64,000 nt of DNA, taken from contig NZ_JACOFV010000001.1 of assembly GCF_014284255.1 (NCBI RefSeq), positions 248,001-312,000 of the forward strand, read 5' to 3'. How positions within the stretch are numbered: the first letter of the stretch is position 1; each line of letters opens with the position of its first letter. This stretch comes from Cognatundibacterium jejuense (lineage in GTDB: Bacteria > Pseudomonadota > Gammaproteobacteria > Burkholderiales > Burkholderiaceae_D). Below are positions 32,724 to 42,625 of this stretch, piece after piece. The translations under genes were made by a program, and so were the position numbers. The notes under the pieces are model-generated. The model did not search any database and was not told where the DNA came from. It worked only from the letters and a program-made list of their open reading frames with translations.

Positions 32724-34388
32724 TTAGTCACCAGCATAAATGTCGTTATCTTTTGTTTCACGGATAAACAAAGCGCCAATGACAAATGTCGTTAAGGCAA
32801 TTACGATTGGATACCACAGGCCATAGTAAATATCGCCTTTGAATGCGACTAAGGCAAAAGCAGTCGTTGGCAGCAAGCCTCCAAACCAGCCATTACCAAT
32901 ATGGTATGGCAAAGACATGGATGTGTAGCGGATACGAGTAGGGAACATTTCTACCAGCATCGCTGCGATTGGGCCGTACACCATCGTGACATAGATCACC
33001 AGGATGGTCAGGAGCAATAACACCATAGGCTTATTGATTTGCTCTGAATCGGCTTTTGGTGGGTAGCCTGCTGCTTTAATCGCATCGGCAAGTTCTTTGG
33101 AGAATGCTTTGTCTTTCGCTGCGGCGTCTTCTTTAGATAAACCAGCTGAGCTATAAGAAGTGAAAACTTTGTCGCCAACTTTGACTGTTGCAGGTGTTCC
33201 GGCTGGTGCTACTTCATTTGAATAATTGACTGATGCTGCTGCTAATTTCGCCTTCACAATGTCACAGGAAGAGTTGAACTTCTTGGTGCCGGTAGGATTG
33301 AACTGAAATTGGCAATCTGCAGGATCAGCAGTGACCACGACCGGTGCATTTTTCAATGCTGACTCCAATGCTGGATTTGCATAGTGTGTCAGTGCACTGA
33401 AAATCGGGAAATAGGTGACTGCAGCAATTAAACAGCCTGCCAGAATGATAGGTTTGCGACCTATTTTGTCAGACAAGGTACCAAAGATAATAAAAAATGG
33501 TGTACCGATGACCAGAGAAGCTGCAATCAATAAATTGGCGGTAGCACCGTCGACTTTTAATGTTTGCTGTAAGAAGAACAGTGCATAAAATTGGCCTGTG
33601 TACCAAACCACAGCTTGACCTGCCGTTAAACCAACCAAAGCCAGAATAACGATTTTAAGATTTTTCCATTGGCCGAATGATTCGGTCAAAGGTGCTTTAG
33701 AGGTTTTACCTTCAGCTTTCATCTTTGCAAAAGCTGGTGATTCATGCATGGATAAACGAATCCATACCGACACAGCCAGCAAGAATACCGAGACCAAGAA
33801 CGGCACGCGCCATCCCCATGCAGAGAATGCTTCTTCGCCGATTGCTTGACGTGTTCCCAGGATCACCAGTAGTGACAAAAATAAACCCAGCGTGGCTGTG
33901 GTCTGGATCCATGCCGTGTATGCGCCGCGCTTTCCGTGTGGTGCATGCTCGGCAACGTACGTGGCTGCACCGCCGTATTCGCCACCTAAGGCCAGACCTT
34001 GCAAAATACGTAGCGACACCAGAATCACTGGTGCAGCCATGCCTATCGTTTCAAAGTTCGGTAACAAGCCGACGCAGAAGGTTGAGCCACCCATGATCAG
34101 GATCGTCACCAGGAACGTGTATTTACGGCCTATCATGTCGCCTAAACGTCCAAACACCAATGCGCCAAACGGTCGCACAATAAAACCTGCAGCGAAAGCC
34201 AGCAAAGCAAAAATGAATGCTGTATTAGGATCGGTGCCAGCAAAGAATTGTTTGGCAATAATGGCTGCTAAAGAGCCGTAGAGATAAAAGTCGTACCATT
34301 CAAAAACGGTGCCGAGGGAAGAAGCGAAAATTACTTTTCGTTCTTCCGCGGTCATGCCACCTGACGCGGAAATAGGTGCGGTTGCCAT
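32724..34388 (-). CDS. MFS transporter of the metabolite:H+ symporter type
   Basis: A 554-residue inner-membrane symporter. The MHS family start (SSLGTVFEWYDFYLYGSLAA) and RPFGALVFGRLGDMIGRKY (MFS loop 2-3 motif) are clear. Unlike ProP or ShiA, it carries a soluble insert of about 120 residues (about 350-475) between membrane segments, with two Cys (DPADCQFQFN and FNSSCDIVKAKL) and a charged helix (KEDAAAKDKAFSKELADAI). Such inserts are known in some Burkholderiales MHS proteins. Divergent from the thiolase operon, so it may import the substrate of that pathway; substrate unknown. Confidence 0.92.
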   Translation of the reverse strand: MATAPISASGGMTAEERKVIFASSLGTVFEWYDFYLYGSLAAIIAKQFFAGTDPNTAFIFALLAFAAGFIVRPFGALVFGRLGDMIGRKYTFLVTILIMGGSTFCVGLLPNFETIGMAAPVILVSLRILQGLALGGEYGGAATYVAEHAPHGKRGAYTAWIQTTATLGLFLSLLVILGTRQAIGEEAFSAWGWRVPFLVSVFLLAVSVWIRLSMHESPAFAKMKAEGKTSKAPLTESFGQWKNLKIVILALVGLTAGQAVVWYTGQFYALFFLQQTLKVDGATANLLIAASLVIGTPFFIIFGTLSDKIGRKPIILAGCLIAAVTYFPIFSALTHYANPALESALKNAPVVVTADPADCQFQFNPTGTKKFNSSCDIVKAKLAAASVNYSNEVAPAGTPATVKVGDKVFTSYSSAGLSKEDAAAKDKAFSKELADAIKAAGYPPKADSEQINKPMVLLLLTILVIYVTMVYGPIAAMLVEMFPTRIRYTSMSLPYHIGNGWFGGLLPTTAFALVAFKGDIYYGLWYPIVIALTTFVIGALFIRETKDNDIYAGD

Positions 34389-34706
34389 GCTTGTCTCCTG
34401 ATTATGTTTTAAAGTATGTTGGCAAAGCGTGCTTATCGAAATTATTAATCACAGTTTTTGCACAGGCTGAGTGTGCGAGTTGAAACTTACGCGATACTGT
34501 CTTGAAACTTACAGAAGCTTACAATGTGGCAATGAAACGACGCAGATTTGTGTTTATGCGGCATTTTTTAGCTCAAATAAAAAAATAAAATATTTTAGAA
34601 CGGTCGTGCTATATTATGTTTTTAAGTCCAGAATCAGTTTGATGATTCGTTGGCGAAGGTGCTTTTCTGCTTTTTAAATTTACACATACTAAGATTGGAG
34701 ACCCAC
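34389..34706. promoter_or_regulatory. Divergent control region with three phased direct repeats
   Basis: Between the MFS gene and the thiolase operon. TTGAAACTTAC occurs exactly at 34480-34490 and 34502-34512 (22-bp period), and an 8/11 match (CAGAAGCTTAC) follows at 34512-34522. Repeats on an 11/22-bp register sit on one face of the helix and suggest a regulator-binding site. A GGAG ribosome-binding site precedes the thiolase ATG. Confidence 0.5.
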
Positions 34707-35885
34707 ATGTCTGATGCTGTCATTGTTTCTACCGCGCGTACTGGCCTGGCAAAATCCTGGAAAGGTGCTTTTAACATGACACATGGCGCCACTCTGGGTG
34801 GGCATGTGCTGGCCGCAGCGATTAGTCGCGCCGGGATAGCGGCTGACGAGGTTGAAGACGTGATTATGGGTTGTGCTACACCAGAAGGAGCGACTGGCAG
34901 CAATATCGCGCGTCAGATCGCTTTACGTGCCGGATGTCCGGTGACCACTGCGGGTATGACGGTCAATCGTTTTTGCTCATCTGGTCTGCAAACCATCGCT
35001 TTGGCAGCGCAGCGTATTATTGCTGGGGAAGGGGATGTCTATGCGGCGGGCGGTGTCGAATCAATCTCTTGTGTGCAAAATGAAGCCAATACGCATATGT
35101 TAGTTGAGACTTGGCTCAAGCAACACAAGCCAGAAGTTTATTGGCCTATGCTGCAAACTGCAGAAACAGTTGCTAAGCGCTATAACATTTCGCGCGAGCG
35201 TCAGGATGAGTATGGTGTCAGAAGTCAGCTCCGCGCTGCTGCTGCACAAGCGCAAGGCTTATTTGATGCCGAGATCGTACCGATGACAACAATTATGGGC
35301 GTGGCAGACAAGACTAGCGGCATGTTAACAACCCGTGAAGTGACCATTTCTTCCGATGAAGGCATTCGTGCAGACACCACTTTGGAAGCGGTTGCAAAGA
35401 TTCGCTCGGCGGTTCCTGGTGGCGTGATTTCCGCTGGAAATGCGAGTCAGTTTTCGGACGGTGCTTCGGTTGCCGTGGTGATGAATAGCAAGCTGGCAGA
35501 AGCGAAAGGTTTGCAACCTTTGGGTATTTTCAGAGGTTTTGCGATTGCTGGTTGCGAACCGGACGAAATGGGTATCGGCCCAGTATTTGCGATTCCAAAG
35601 TTATTGAAAAAAGCCGGTTTAAAAGTCGAAGACATTGGCTTGTGGGAATTAAATGAAGCCTTTGCAGTACAGGTTTTGTACTGCGCAGACAAGCTTGGTA
35701 TTTCTATGGATCGTTTGAATGTGAATGGCGGCGCCATTGCCGTTGGGCATCCTTACGGCGTGTCCGGTGCGCGTCTGACAGGTCATGCTTTGATTGAAGG
35801 TAAGCGCCGTGGCGTTAAATATGTGGTCGTTACCATGTGTATCGGTGGCGGGCAGGGTGCCGCTGGCTTATTTGAGGTCGTTTGA
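34707..35885 (+). CDS. Acetyl-CoA acyltransferase (thiolase)
   Basis: Cleaves 3-ketoacyl-CoA to acetyl-CoA plus shortened acyl-CoA, or runs in reverse. The 392-residue enzyme has nucleophilic Cys90 in [10 protein letters not shown], the [10 protein letters not shown] stretch, the [16 protein letters not shown]is motif (Tyr replaces the common Ile of HPIG) and the second active-site Cys in [13 protein letters not shown]. The start at 34707 is set by TTGGAG upstream; 34650 is too far from a ribosome-binding site. First gene of the acyl-CoA cluster and closest to FadA/PaaJ-type thiolases. Confidence 0.94.
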   Translation: MSDAVIVSTARTGLAKSWKGAFNMTHGATLGGHVLAAAISRAGIAADEVEDVIMGCATPEGATGSNIARQIALRAGCPVTTAGMTVNRFCSSGLQTIALAAQRIIAGEGDVYAAGGVESISCVQNEANTHMLVETWLKQHKPEVYWPMLQTAETVAKRYNISRERQDEYGVRSQLRAAAAQAQGLFDAEIVPMTTIMGVADKTSGMLTTREVTISSDEGIRADTTLEAVAKIRSAVPGGVISAGNASQFSDGASVAVVMNSKLAEAKGLQPLGIFRGFAIAGCEPDEMGIGPVFAIPKLLKKAGLKVEDIGLWELNEAFAVQVLYCADKLGISMDRLNVNGGAIAVGHPYGVSGARLTGHALIEGKRRGVKYVVVTMCIGGGQGAAGLFEVV

Positions 35886-35927
35886 TTAAATTTCGCTAAA
35901 CTAAGCTGACGTGTTCATTTTGGCAGG

Positions 35928-35972
35928 TTCATGCAATGGCGGGCGGTCATTTTGCCTTGCATGAATCTTTTT
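35928..35972 (+). terminator. Terminator after the thiolase
   Basis: TTCATGCAA-T-GGC pairs with GCC-TTGCATGAA around a loop of about 14 bases, followed by TCTTTTT. It may separate the thiolase from the acyl-CoA dehydrogenase genes or attenuate read-through. Confidence 0.6.
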
Positions 35973-36000
35973 ACAGGTTTGCTATTTTCTCAATAATGCC

Positions 36001-37818
36001 ATGCAATCAAAAATCCTTTCCCGACGCGACTTAGAATTTTTACTGTATGAGTGGTTGGATGTTGAATCATTAAACCAGCGTACCCGTTTTGAAGATCATA
36101 ATCGCGAAACCTTCAATGCTGCCTTAGATACTTGCGAACAAATTGCGACAGAATTGTTTGCGACGCACAACAAGAAAAACGACCAGAACGAGCCGCATTT
36201 CGATGGCGAGGTTGTGCATATGATTCCCGAAGTAAAGCAAGCATTGAACGCGTTTCGCGATGCGGGCTTGTTGGCGGCAGGACAGGATTTTGAATATGGC
36301 GGCATGCAATTGCCGTGTGTTGTTGAAAAAGCCGGCTTTGCGTACTTCAAAGGTGCTAATGTTGGTACTGCCTCCTATCCTTTTTTGACGATAGGTAATG
36401 CCAATACCTTGCTTAAATGCGGTACGCCGGAGCAAATTAATTCGTTTGTCAAACCGATGCTGGAAGGTCGCTTTTTCGGCACCATGTGTTTGTCTGAACC
36501 GCAAGCGGGCTCTAGCCTGTCGGATATTGTTACGCGTGCTGAACCGCAAGAAGATGGTACGTATCGACTCACTGGCAATAAGATGTGGATCTCGGCCGGT
36601 GATCATGAATTATCAGAAAATATCGTTCATCTCGTCCTGGCCAAAGTTCCCGATGAAAATGGTCAATTAATCGCAGGAGTGAAAGGGATTTCATTATTCA
36701 TCGTCCCCAAATATTTGCTCAATCTCGATGGCTCCAGCGGCGAACGTAACGATGTCGTATTAGCTGGATTGAACCATAAAATGGGATACCGTGGCACGAC
36801 AAATTGCTTGCTCAATTTTGGCGAAGGTAAGTTTAAACCGCTTGGTAAAGCCGGTGCAGTTGGTTACCTCGTGGGTACTTTGCATCGTGGCCTTGGCAAT
36901 ATGTTTCATATGATGAACGAAGCACGTATTGGTGTCGGATTAGGTGCCGTGATGCTGGGATATACCGGCTATCTGCATGCGCTGGACTACGCACGCAATC
37001 GTCCGCAAGGACGTTCGCCGTTGAATAAAGATCCGTCTGCACCACAAATTCCAATTATTCAACATACTGACGTCAAGCGCATGTTGTTAGCCCAAAAATC
37101 CTATGTCGAAGGCGGCCTGGCATTGACTTTGTATTGCGCCAGGTTGGTCGACGAAGAACGTACAGCGACGACGTCAGAGGCACGTCAGCATGCAGCGATG
37201 ATTCTTGAAATTCTTACTCCGATTGCTAAGTCCTGGCCTTCACAATGGTGCTTGGAAGCGAATAATCTGGCGATTCAGGTGCATGGTGGTTATGGTTACA
37301 CACGTGAATACAACGTAGAGCAATTCTATCGGGATAATCGCCTGAACCCGATCCACGAAGGTACGCATGGAATTCAAGGGCTGGATTTGCTTGGGCGTAA
37401 AGTCGTCATGCAAGACGGCGCAGCACTCGAAGCCATGGGGGAATTGATGCACAAGACGTTGATGCGCGCCGCTAATCAGCCGGAACTGGTTGCGTACGGT
37501 AAAGCGCTGGCGCGGGCGTTGCAGCGTTTGGCTCAGGTCACCAAACAATTACATGCTTGTGGTGATACAAATAAAACCTTAGCCAATGCATCAGCCTACC
37601 TGGAAGTGTTTGGGCATGCGGTGGTCGCCTGGATCTGGCTGGAACAAGCGTTATTGTGCATAGGCAAAGAACACCATCACGATGCGGATTTTTATGCAGG
37701 CAAACTGCAAGCTTGTAAATACTTCTTCCATTGGGAGTTGCCTAAGGTGCATCCATTACTCGATTTGCTTGGCAACATTGATACCACAACTTACGAAATG
37801 CAAGACAACTGGTTTTAA
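36001..37818 (+). CDS. Acyl-CoA dehydrogenase, long (about 600 aa) type
   Basis: A 605-residue flavoprotein oxidising acyl-CoA to 2-enoyl-CoA. Domains: N-terminal helical (1-160), middle beta (MCLSEPQAGSSLSDIVTRAE; NKMWISAGDHELSEN), C-terminal helical with MNEARIGVGLGAVMLGYTGY and QVHGGYGYTREYNVEQFYRD NR, plus the extra C-terminal domain (about 470-605) present in long ACADs such as DmdC and related enzymes. Substrate chain cannot be read. It follows the thiolase and precedes an SDR, as expected for a beta-oxidation-like cluster. Confidence 0.93.
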   Translation: MQSKILSRRDLEFLLYEWLDVESLNQRTRFEDHNRETFNAALDTCEQIATELFATHNKKNDQNEPHFDGEVVHMIPEVKQALNAFRDAGLLAAGQDFEYGGMQLPCVVEKAGFAYFKGANVGTASYPFLTIGNANTLLKCGTPEQINSFVKPMLEGRFFGTMCLSEPQAGSSLSDIVTRAEPQEDGTYRLTGNKMWISAGDHELSENIVHLVLAKVPDENGQLIAGVKGISLFIVPKYLLNLDGSSGERNDVVLAGLNHKMGYRGTTNCLLNFGEGKFKPLGKAGAVGYLVGTLHRGLGNMFHMMNEARIGVGLGAVMLGYTGYLHALDYARNRPQGRSPLNKDPSAPQIPIIQHTDVKRMLLAQKSYVEGGLALTLYCARLVDEERTATTSEARQHAAMILEILTPIAKSWPSQWCLEANNLAIQVHGGYGYTREYNVEQFYRDNRLNPIHEGTHGIQGLDLLGRKVVMQDGAALEAMGELMHKTLMRAANQPELVAYGKALARALQRLAQVTKQLHACGDTNKTLANASAYLEVFGHAVVAWIWLEQALLCIGKEHHHDADFYAGKLQACKYFFHWELPKVHPLLDLLGNIDTTTYEMQDNWF

Positions 37819-37883
37819 ACCTAATTAACTTAGGCGAAACTCACTTGGCAACATCTCATCACAATAACAATCGGAGAACAAGA

Positions 37884-38675
37884 ATGAAAGCAGTCCGTAC
37901 AGTTCAGGAATTATTTAGTCTTAGTGGCAAGACCGCGTTGATTACAGGCGGCTCGCGCGGCCTGGGTTTGCAAATGGCAGAAGCTTTAGGTGAGCAGGGT
38001 GCAAAAATCGTAATTTCTTCTCGCAAACAAGCTGAGTTGGATGAAGCGGTTGCACACTTGCAAAGTCGTGGAATAGAAGCGAGCGCGATCGCCGCTGATT
38101 TGTCGAAAGAAATAGCAGTAACCAGCTTAGTCGATGCGGCACTGGAAAAACTCGGACACATAGATATCCTGATCAACAATGCGGGCGCTACCTGGGGCGC
38201 CCCCGCGGAAGATCATCCTGTTGAAGCCTGGGATAAAGTCATGAATCTCAATGTCCGCAGCATTTTTTTATTGTCTCAGGCAGTTGGTAAACGTTCGATG
38301 ATTCCACGCCGCTCTGGCCGTATCATCAATATTGCATCGATTGCTGGTTTGGGCGGCAACCCACCAGGTACCATGCAGACCATTGCTTACAACACATCGA
38401 AGGCGGCAGTCATCAACTTCACACGCGCACTGGCGGGTGAATGGGGTGTACATGGCATCACCGTGAACGCCATTGCACCGGGATTTTTCCCGTCCAAGAT
38501 GACCAAAGGCATACTCGATCATCTGGGCGAAGAGAAGCTCGCCAAAGAAGCGCCGCTACAACGCATCGGCGACGACGAAGATTTGAAAGGCGCAGCCTTA
38601 TTGTTTGCCTCTGACGCTGGCAAACACATTACTGGTCAGACGCTGGCGATTGATGGCGGTGTGTCGGCGGTGTAA
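37884..38675 (+). CDS. Short-chain dehydrogenase/reductase
   Basis: A 263-residue classical SDR. TGGSRGLGLQMAEAL (residues 21-35) is the cofactor loop; ILINNAGATWG, IINIASIAGLGG and YNTSKAAVINFTRALAGEW (Tyr-x3-Lys) form the active site; the end ASDAGKHITGQTLAIDGG is standard. The start at 37884 follows CGGAGAACAAGA. It could act as a 3-hydroxyacyl-CoA dehydrogenase in this pathway. Its stop overlaps the next ATG (TAATG), so translation is coupled. Confidence 0.92.
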   Translation: MKAVRTVQELFSLSGKTALITGGSRGLGLQMAEALGEQGAKIVISSRKQAELDEAVAHLQSRGIEASAIAADLSKEIAVTSLVDAALEKLGHIDILINNAGATWGAPAEDHPVEAWDKVMNLNVRSIFLLSQAVGKRSMIPRRSGRIINIASIAGLGGNPPGTMQTIAYNTSKAAVINFTRALAGEWGVHGITVNAIAPGFFPSKMTKGILDHLGEEKLAKEAPLQRIGDDEDLKGAALLFASDAGKHITGQTLAIDGGVSAV

Positions 38676-39142
38676 TGATGGAATCAACCAAGACTGTACA
38701 GGCTGATTTGCAACAGCCATCTCCAATTCTGAATCCTTTCTTGCATGATCTGGGCGTCGAATTTCTGGAAATGGAAAATGGCACCGCAAGATTATCGCTG
38801 GATCTCACAGAAAAACACATGAATAGTTGGCAAATTACTCATGGTGGTGTCATTATGACTTTGCTTGATGTCGTCATGGCGATGGCAGGGCGCTCTTTGC
38901 ATGAAGATTTGAAAGGTGTCGTCACTGTTGAAATGAAAACCAGCTTCCTGCAACCGGGTGGTGTTGCCGGCGGTCGTATTGAAGCGCGTGGAAAAGCATT
39001 CTATCAATCGACCACGATGTGTTTTTGTGAAGGCGAAGTTTGGAATGGTGACCGGCTCATTGCTAAAGCGATGGGTACATTTAAATATTTACGTCGCCTC
39101 AAGTCTGGTGAGAATATGAAAAAATTATATGGCAGTGACTAA
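38675..39142 (+). CDS. PaaI-type hotdog thioesterase
   Basis: A 155-residue hotdog-fold acyl-CoA thioesterase. The family pattern is MNSWQITHGGVIMTLLDVVM (HGG motif with the catalytic Asp on the following helix), then VTVEMKTSFLQPGGVAGGRI. It starts within the SDR stop codon; a second ATG at 38678 is possible. Likely releases free acid from a CoA intermediate of the cluster, or detoxifies dead-end acyl-CoAs. Confidence 0.9.
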   Translation: MMESTKTVQADLQQPSPILNPFLHDLGVEFLEMENGTARLSLDLTEKHMNSWQITHGGVIMTLLDVVMAMAGRSLHEDLKGVVTVEMKTSFLQPGGVAGGRIEARGKAFYQSTTMCFCEGEVWNGDRLIAKAMGTFKYLRRLKSGENMKKLYGSD

Positions 39143-39212
39143 TCTCATCGAACGAAAATCGACGAGTGGCTAAAGTCAACGTCAATCAACATTATCAAAA
39201 TGAAAGATAAAA

Positions 39213-40211
39213 ATGACCTCTACTTATCAACGCATTGTCCTTGCATCGCGCCCTCAAGGGCAGGTTGCCGCAGACAATTTTCGTTTAGAGACCCTGGCAA
39301 TTCCTGAGATCAGCGAAGGCGAAGTCTTGATTCGCAATCATTTTTTATCCCTCGATCCTTACATGCGTGGTCGCATGGAAGATGCGAAAAGTTATGCAGC
39401 ACCGCAGGCAATTGATGAGACCATGATAGGTGGCACAGTCGGCGAAGTCATCGCTAGTAAAAATCCACGCTTTGCCGTTGGTGATAAAGTTCTGGGCATG
39501 TTAGGCTGGACCGAAGTCGGTGTTTCTGATGGTGTGTTAATGCGTAAGTTAGACACGACCCATATTCCGTTGTCAGCTTACCTTGGCGCGGTTGGCATGC
39601 CGGGTCTGACGGCCTGGTACGGATTAACGCAGATCATGCAGCCTAAATCAGGTGAGACCGTTGTTGTCTCCGCTGCCAGTGGTGCGGTGGGTAGCGTCGT
39701 CGGTCAACTCGCCAAACAAATGGGTTGCCGCGTGGTTGGCATTGCCGGTGGCGCGGAAAAATGTGCCTATGTAGTCAAAGAATTAGGTTTTGATGCCTGC
39801 GTTGATTATAAAGCGGGCCAATTGCACGCCGATCTGACGGCAGCAACACCAGATGGTATCGACGCGGTTTTTGAAAATGTTGGCGGCGAGATTTTTGATG
39901 CCAGTCTGGCACGCATGAATCCCTTTGGTCGTATTGCTTTGTGCGGCATGATCTCAGGCTATAACGGAGAACAGATCAGCATCAAAAACGCACGTACCTT
40001 TTTGACCATGCGTTTGACACTGCGTGGTTTTATCGTCTCCGAACATATGGATCTGTGGCCGCAAGGATTGCAGGAATTAGGTGCGCAAGTGGCAAGTGGA
40101 AAATTGAAATTCAGAGAATCAGTTGCAGAAGGAATTGCTAGTGCTCCTGACGCATTTATCGGATTGCTCAAAGGTAAAAATTTCGGCAAGCAGTTAGTGA
40201 AACTGATTTAG
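39213..40211 (+). CDS. NADP-dependent MDR-family enone reductase (CurA-like)
   Basis: A 332-residue zinc-free medium-chain reductase of the leukotriene/curcumin reductase type: LDPYMRGRMEDAKSYAAPQ, GMPGLTAWYGLTQIMQPK, the cofactor loop SAASGAVGSVVGQLAKQMG and DAVFENVGGEIFDASLARMN. These enzymes reduce the double bond of alpha,beta-unsaturated ketones. It fits a pathway that reduces or oxidises enoyl intermediates, but the substrate is unknown. Confidence 0.92.
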   Translation: MTSTYQRIVLASRPQGQVAADNFRLETLAIPEISEGEVLIRNHFLSLDPYMRGRMEDAKSYAAPQAIDETMIGGTVGEVIASKNPRFAVGDKVLGMLGWTEVGVSDGVLMRKLDTTHIPLSAYLGAVGMPGLTAWYGLTQIMQPKSGETVVVSAASGAVGSVVGQLAKQMGCRVVGIAGGAEKCAYVVKELGFDACVDYKAGQLHADLTAATPDGIDAVFENVGGEIFDASLARMNPFGRIALCGMISGYNGEQISIKNARTFLTMRLTLRGFIVSEHMDLWPQGLQELGAQVASGKLKFRESVAEGIASAPDAFIGLLKGKNFGKQLVKLI

Positions 40212-40309
40212 TAATATCGATTTAATCTGTTCTATCTGGTGTGAGAAGCAAAGGTTTTAAGGTAAAAGGAAGTACATCAGCACGAAAATAAAATCAAACA
40301 GGAGACGCA

Positions 40310-41209
40310 ATGCAAGTATTTAAAGACAGAGTTGCAGTGATCACTGGTGCGGCCAGTGGTTTTGGACGTGAGTTCGCTTTGATTGGTGCGCGCCTTGGCA
40401 TGAAATTGGTGCTTGCTGATGTGCAGCAAGATGCTTTGGATAAAACCAAAGCAGAGCTAGAGCAGCAAGGAGCGCAGGTCTTGGCGCAGTTGTGTGACGT
40501 GCGCTATGCCGAACAAGTACAAGGGTTGGCAGATGCTGCAATGGAGCGCTTTGGTGCTGTACATCTGGTCTTTAATAATGCAGGTGTAGGATCCGGCGGT
40601 TTGATTTGGGAGAATACCCAGGCTGATTGGGAGTGGGTGTTAGGCGTTAACTTATGGGGTGTTATTCACGGCACCAGAATTTTCACTAATTTGATGTTGG
40701 AATGTGCCAAAAATGATCCTCAATTTGAAGGGCATATCGTCAATACAGCATCGATGGCTGGCTTGCTGAATGCGCCAGCGATGGGCGTCTACAATGTTTC
40801 TAAGCATGCTGTTGTTTCTTTGACGGAGACTTTATATCAGGACTTGGATTTAGTAGATGCGCCAATTGGTGCTTCTGTGTTGTGCCCTTATTTTGTACCG
40901 ACAGGTATATCGCAGTCACATCGCAATCGTCCCGAAGATGTCAAAGGCGACGTGCCAACATCGAGTCAGCGTGCTGCGCAGGCAATCTCCGATAAGGCTG
41001 TGAGTTCAGGTAAAGTGACGGCGCAAGAGGTTGCTGAAAAAACCTTTAAAGCAATTAGTGATAAACAGTTTTATATCTTCTCTCACCCAGGTGCCCTGGG
41101 AAATGTTCAAGAACGCATGGAAGATATTGTCCTGCAAAGAAATCCAGGTGATCCTTACAAAGCTGCTCCGCATATTCGTGAAATGTTGCGCGCCAAATTA
41201 AAAATGTAA
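40310..41209 (+). CDS. Short-chain dehydrogenase/reductase, 299 aa
   Basis: SDR with cofactor loop TGAASGFGREFALIGARLGM (residues 11-30), LVFNNAGVGSGGLIWENTQ, catalytic VYNVSKHAVVSLTETLYQDL, and a longer C-terminal helix region (HIREMLRAKLKM) than the classical 250-residue form. GGAGACGCA precedes the ATG. Proteins of this length with the VFNNAGVG motif often accompany acyl-CoA dehydrogenase clusters in Betaproteobacteria and Gammaproteobacteria; substrate unknown. Confidence 0.9.
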   Translation: MQVFKDRVAVITGAASGFGREFALIGARLGMKLVLADVQQDALDKTKAELEQQGAQVLAQLCDVRYAEQVQGLADAAMERFGAVHLVFNNAGVGSGGLIWENTQADWEWVLGVNLWGVIHGTRIFTNLMLECAKNDPQFEGHIVNTASMAGLLNAPAMGVYNVSKHAVVSLTETLYQDLDLVDAPIGASVLCPYFVPTGISQSHRNRPEDVKGDVPTSSQRAAQAISDKAVSSGKVTAQEVAEKTFKAISDKQFYIFSHPGALGNVQERMEDIVLQRNPGDPYKAAPHIREMLRAKLKM

Positions 41210-41265
41210 GCTCTGAAGTTGGGTCGAAACTTTTTATTGCGTAAGGTATTTAAAACGGAGTTGCA

Positions 41266-42162
41266 ATGGCAGCCACAATCAATGTTGGTCAATTCGCGAA
41301 GCTGGATAATGGAATAAAATTACATTACGCCAGTGCGGGTGAGGCGGGTCGTCCTTTAATCTTGTTCGTGCACGGTTTTCCTGAATTTTGGTATGAATGG
41401 TCCGCACAATTGCCAGAATTTGGCGAGGATTATTTTGCCGTTGCACCTGATTTGCGCGGCTTTAATTTGTCGGATATGCCTACCGATCTGAGTGCGTACA
41501 AAGCCAGACATATTGTCGATGACCTGCGTTTGCTGATTGCTCATCTCGGATATGAGCAGGCAACGATCGTCGCGCATGACTGGGGTGGTGCGGTGTGTTG
41601 GAATTTAGCGATTGCCTTGCCAGAAATTGTACAAAAGCTGATCATTATTAATTCACCGCACCCGTATTTGTTTATGCAAGCACTGGCGCATGACCCTGCG
41701 CAGCAAACAGCCAGTGAATATATGAACTGGCTTCGGAAGCCTGGTTCTGAAGATGCGTTGGCTAAAGATAATTTCGCATTAATGGATGGCTTCTTTAATG
41801 GAATGGGGCAGGGGGAGGCTGCGTGGTTTAACGCGGCAACCCGTGCGGCGTATCATGCATGTTGGGCGCGAGGGTTAAGTGGTGGCGTCAATTACTATCG
41901 TGCGTCTCCCATGCATCCTGCAACGCCAAGCAATCGTGGCCCCTTACAACTTTCTCTCAATCCGGAAGATTTTCACGTCAAAGTACCGACCCGGATTATT
42001 TGGGGGGAGAACGATAAGGCCTTGCCTAAAAGCTTGTTAGATGGCATAGAGAACTTTGTCGATAACGTAAAAATTCAACGCATCGCTGATGGTTCACATT
42101 GGGTGGTGCACGAACAGCCGGAGCGCATCAACCGCTTGATACGGCAATTTCTGAACGATTAA
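41266..42162 (+). CDS. Alpha/beta hydrolase, epoxide-hydrolase-like
   Basis: A 298-residue hydrolase. The oxyanion motif HGFPEFWYEWSAQLP and the nucleophile elbow VAHDWGGAVCW with Asp105 (not Ser) are those of epoxide hydrolases and haloalkane dehalogenases. The later acid is in WGENDKALP and the His in GSHWVVHEQPE. The tyrosines of an epoxide-hydrolase lid (VNYYRAS) are present, favouring that assignment. CGGAGTTGCA precedes the ATG. Confidence 0.9.
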   Translation: MAATINVGQFAKLDNGIKLHYASAGEAGRPLILFVHGFPEFWYEWSAQLPEFGEDYFAVAPDLRGFNLSDMPTDLSAYKARHIVDDLRLLIAHLGYEQATIVAHDWGGAVCWNLAIALPEIVQKLIIINSPHPYLFMQALAHDPAQQTASEYMNWLRKPGSEDALAKDNFALMDGFFNGMGQGEAAWFNAATRAAYHACWARGLSGGVNYYRASPMHPATPSNRGPLQLSLNPEDFHVKVPTRIIWGENDKALPKSLLDGIENFVDNVKIQRIADGSHWVVHEQPERINRLIRQFLND

Positions 42163-42183
42163 AAAAGCAAAGAAAGGCTAGTC

Positions 42184-42624
42184 ATGGCGCGCCAAGATTT
42201 TGCTTTTTTCCATAGCCTGCGCGTGCGCTGGTCAGAAGTGGATATGCAGGCAATTGTGTTTAATGGTAACTACCTTAATTACTTTGATGTCGCCTTGACC
42301 GAATACTGGCGTGCTACCGGATTGCCGAATGCGGTAACGCAAGCCGCCGATGGAAAGGAGCTTTTTGCCAGAAAAGCGAGTTTGGATTATTTTTCACCAG
42401 CGCGTTTTGACGATGTGCTGGATCTGGGCGTAAGGTGCAATAAATTAGGGCGTTCGTCGATGCAATTTATCGTGGAGATATTTCGGGGTGAAGCGCATTT
42501 GATTTCCGGTGAGCTTGTGTATGTCTACGCCGATAGCACTTTGCGTAAGGGCGTTGCAGTTCCAGATGAATGGCGTGAGATAATACACACTCTGGAAATC
42601 ATCAAACCCTCGGGAGGAAATTGA
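42184..42624 (+). CDS. YbgC/FcbC-type acyl-CoA thioesterase
   Basis: A 146-residue hotdog thioesterase: RVRWSEVDMQAIVFNGNYLN YFD-type segment with the conserved Asp, then FFARKASLDYFSPARFDD-like and SSMQFIVEIFRGEAHLISGE. Second thioesterase of this cluster but of a different subfamily from the one at 38675. It ends 1 bp before the GNAT gene. Confidence 0.9.
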   Translation: MARQDFAFFHSLRVRWSEVDMQAIVFNGNYLNYFDVALTEYWRATGLPNAVTQAADGKELFARKASLDYFSPARFDDVLDLGVRCNKLGRSSMQFIVEIFRGEAHLISGELVYVYADSTLRKGVAVPDEWREIIHTLEIIKPSGGN

Positions 42625-42625
42625 C

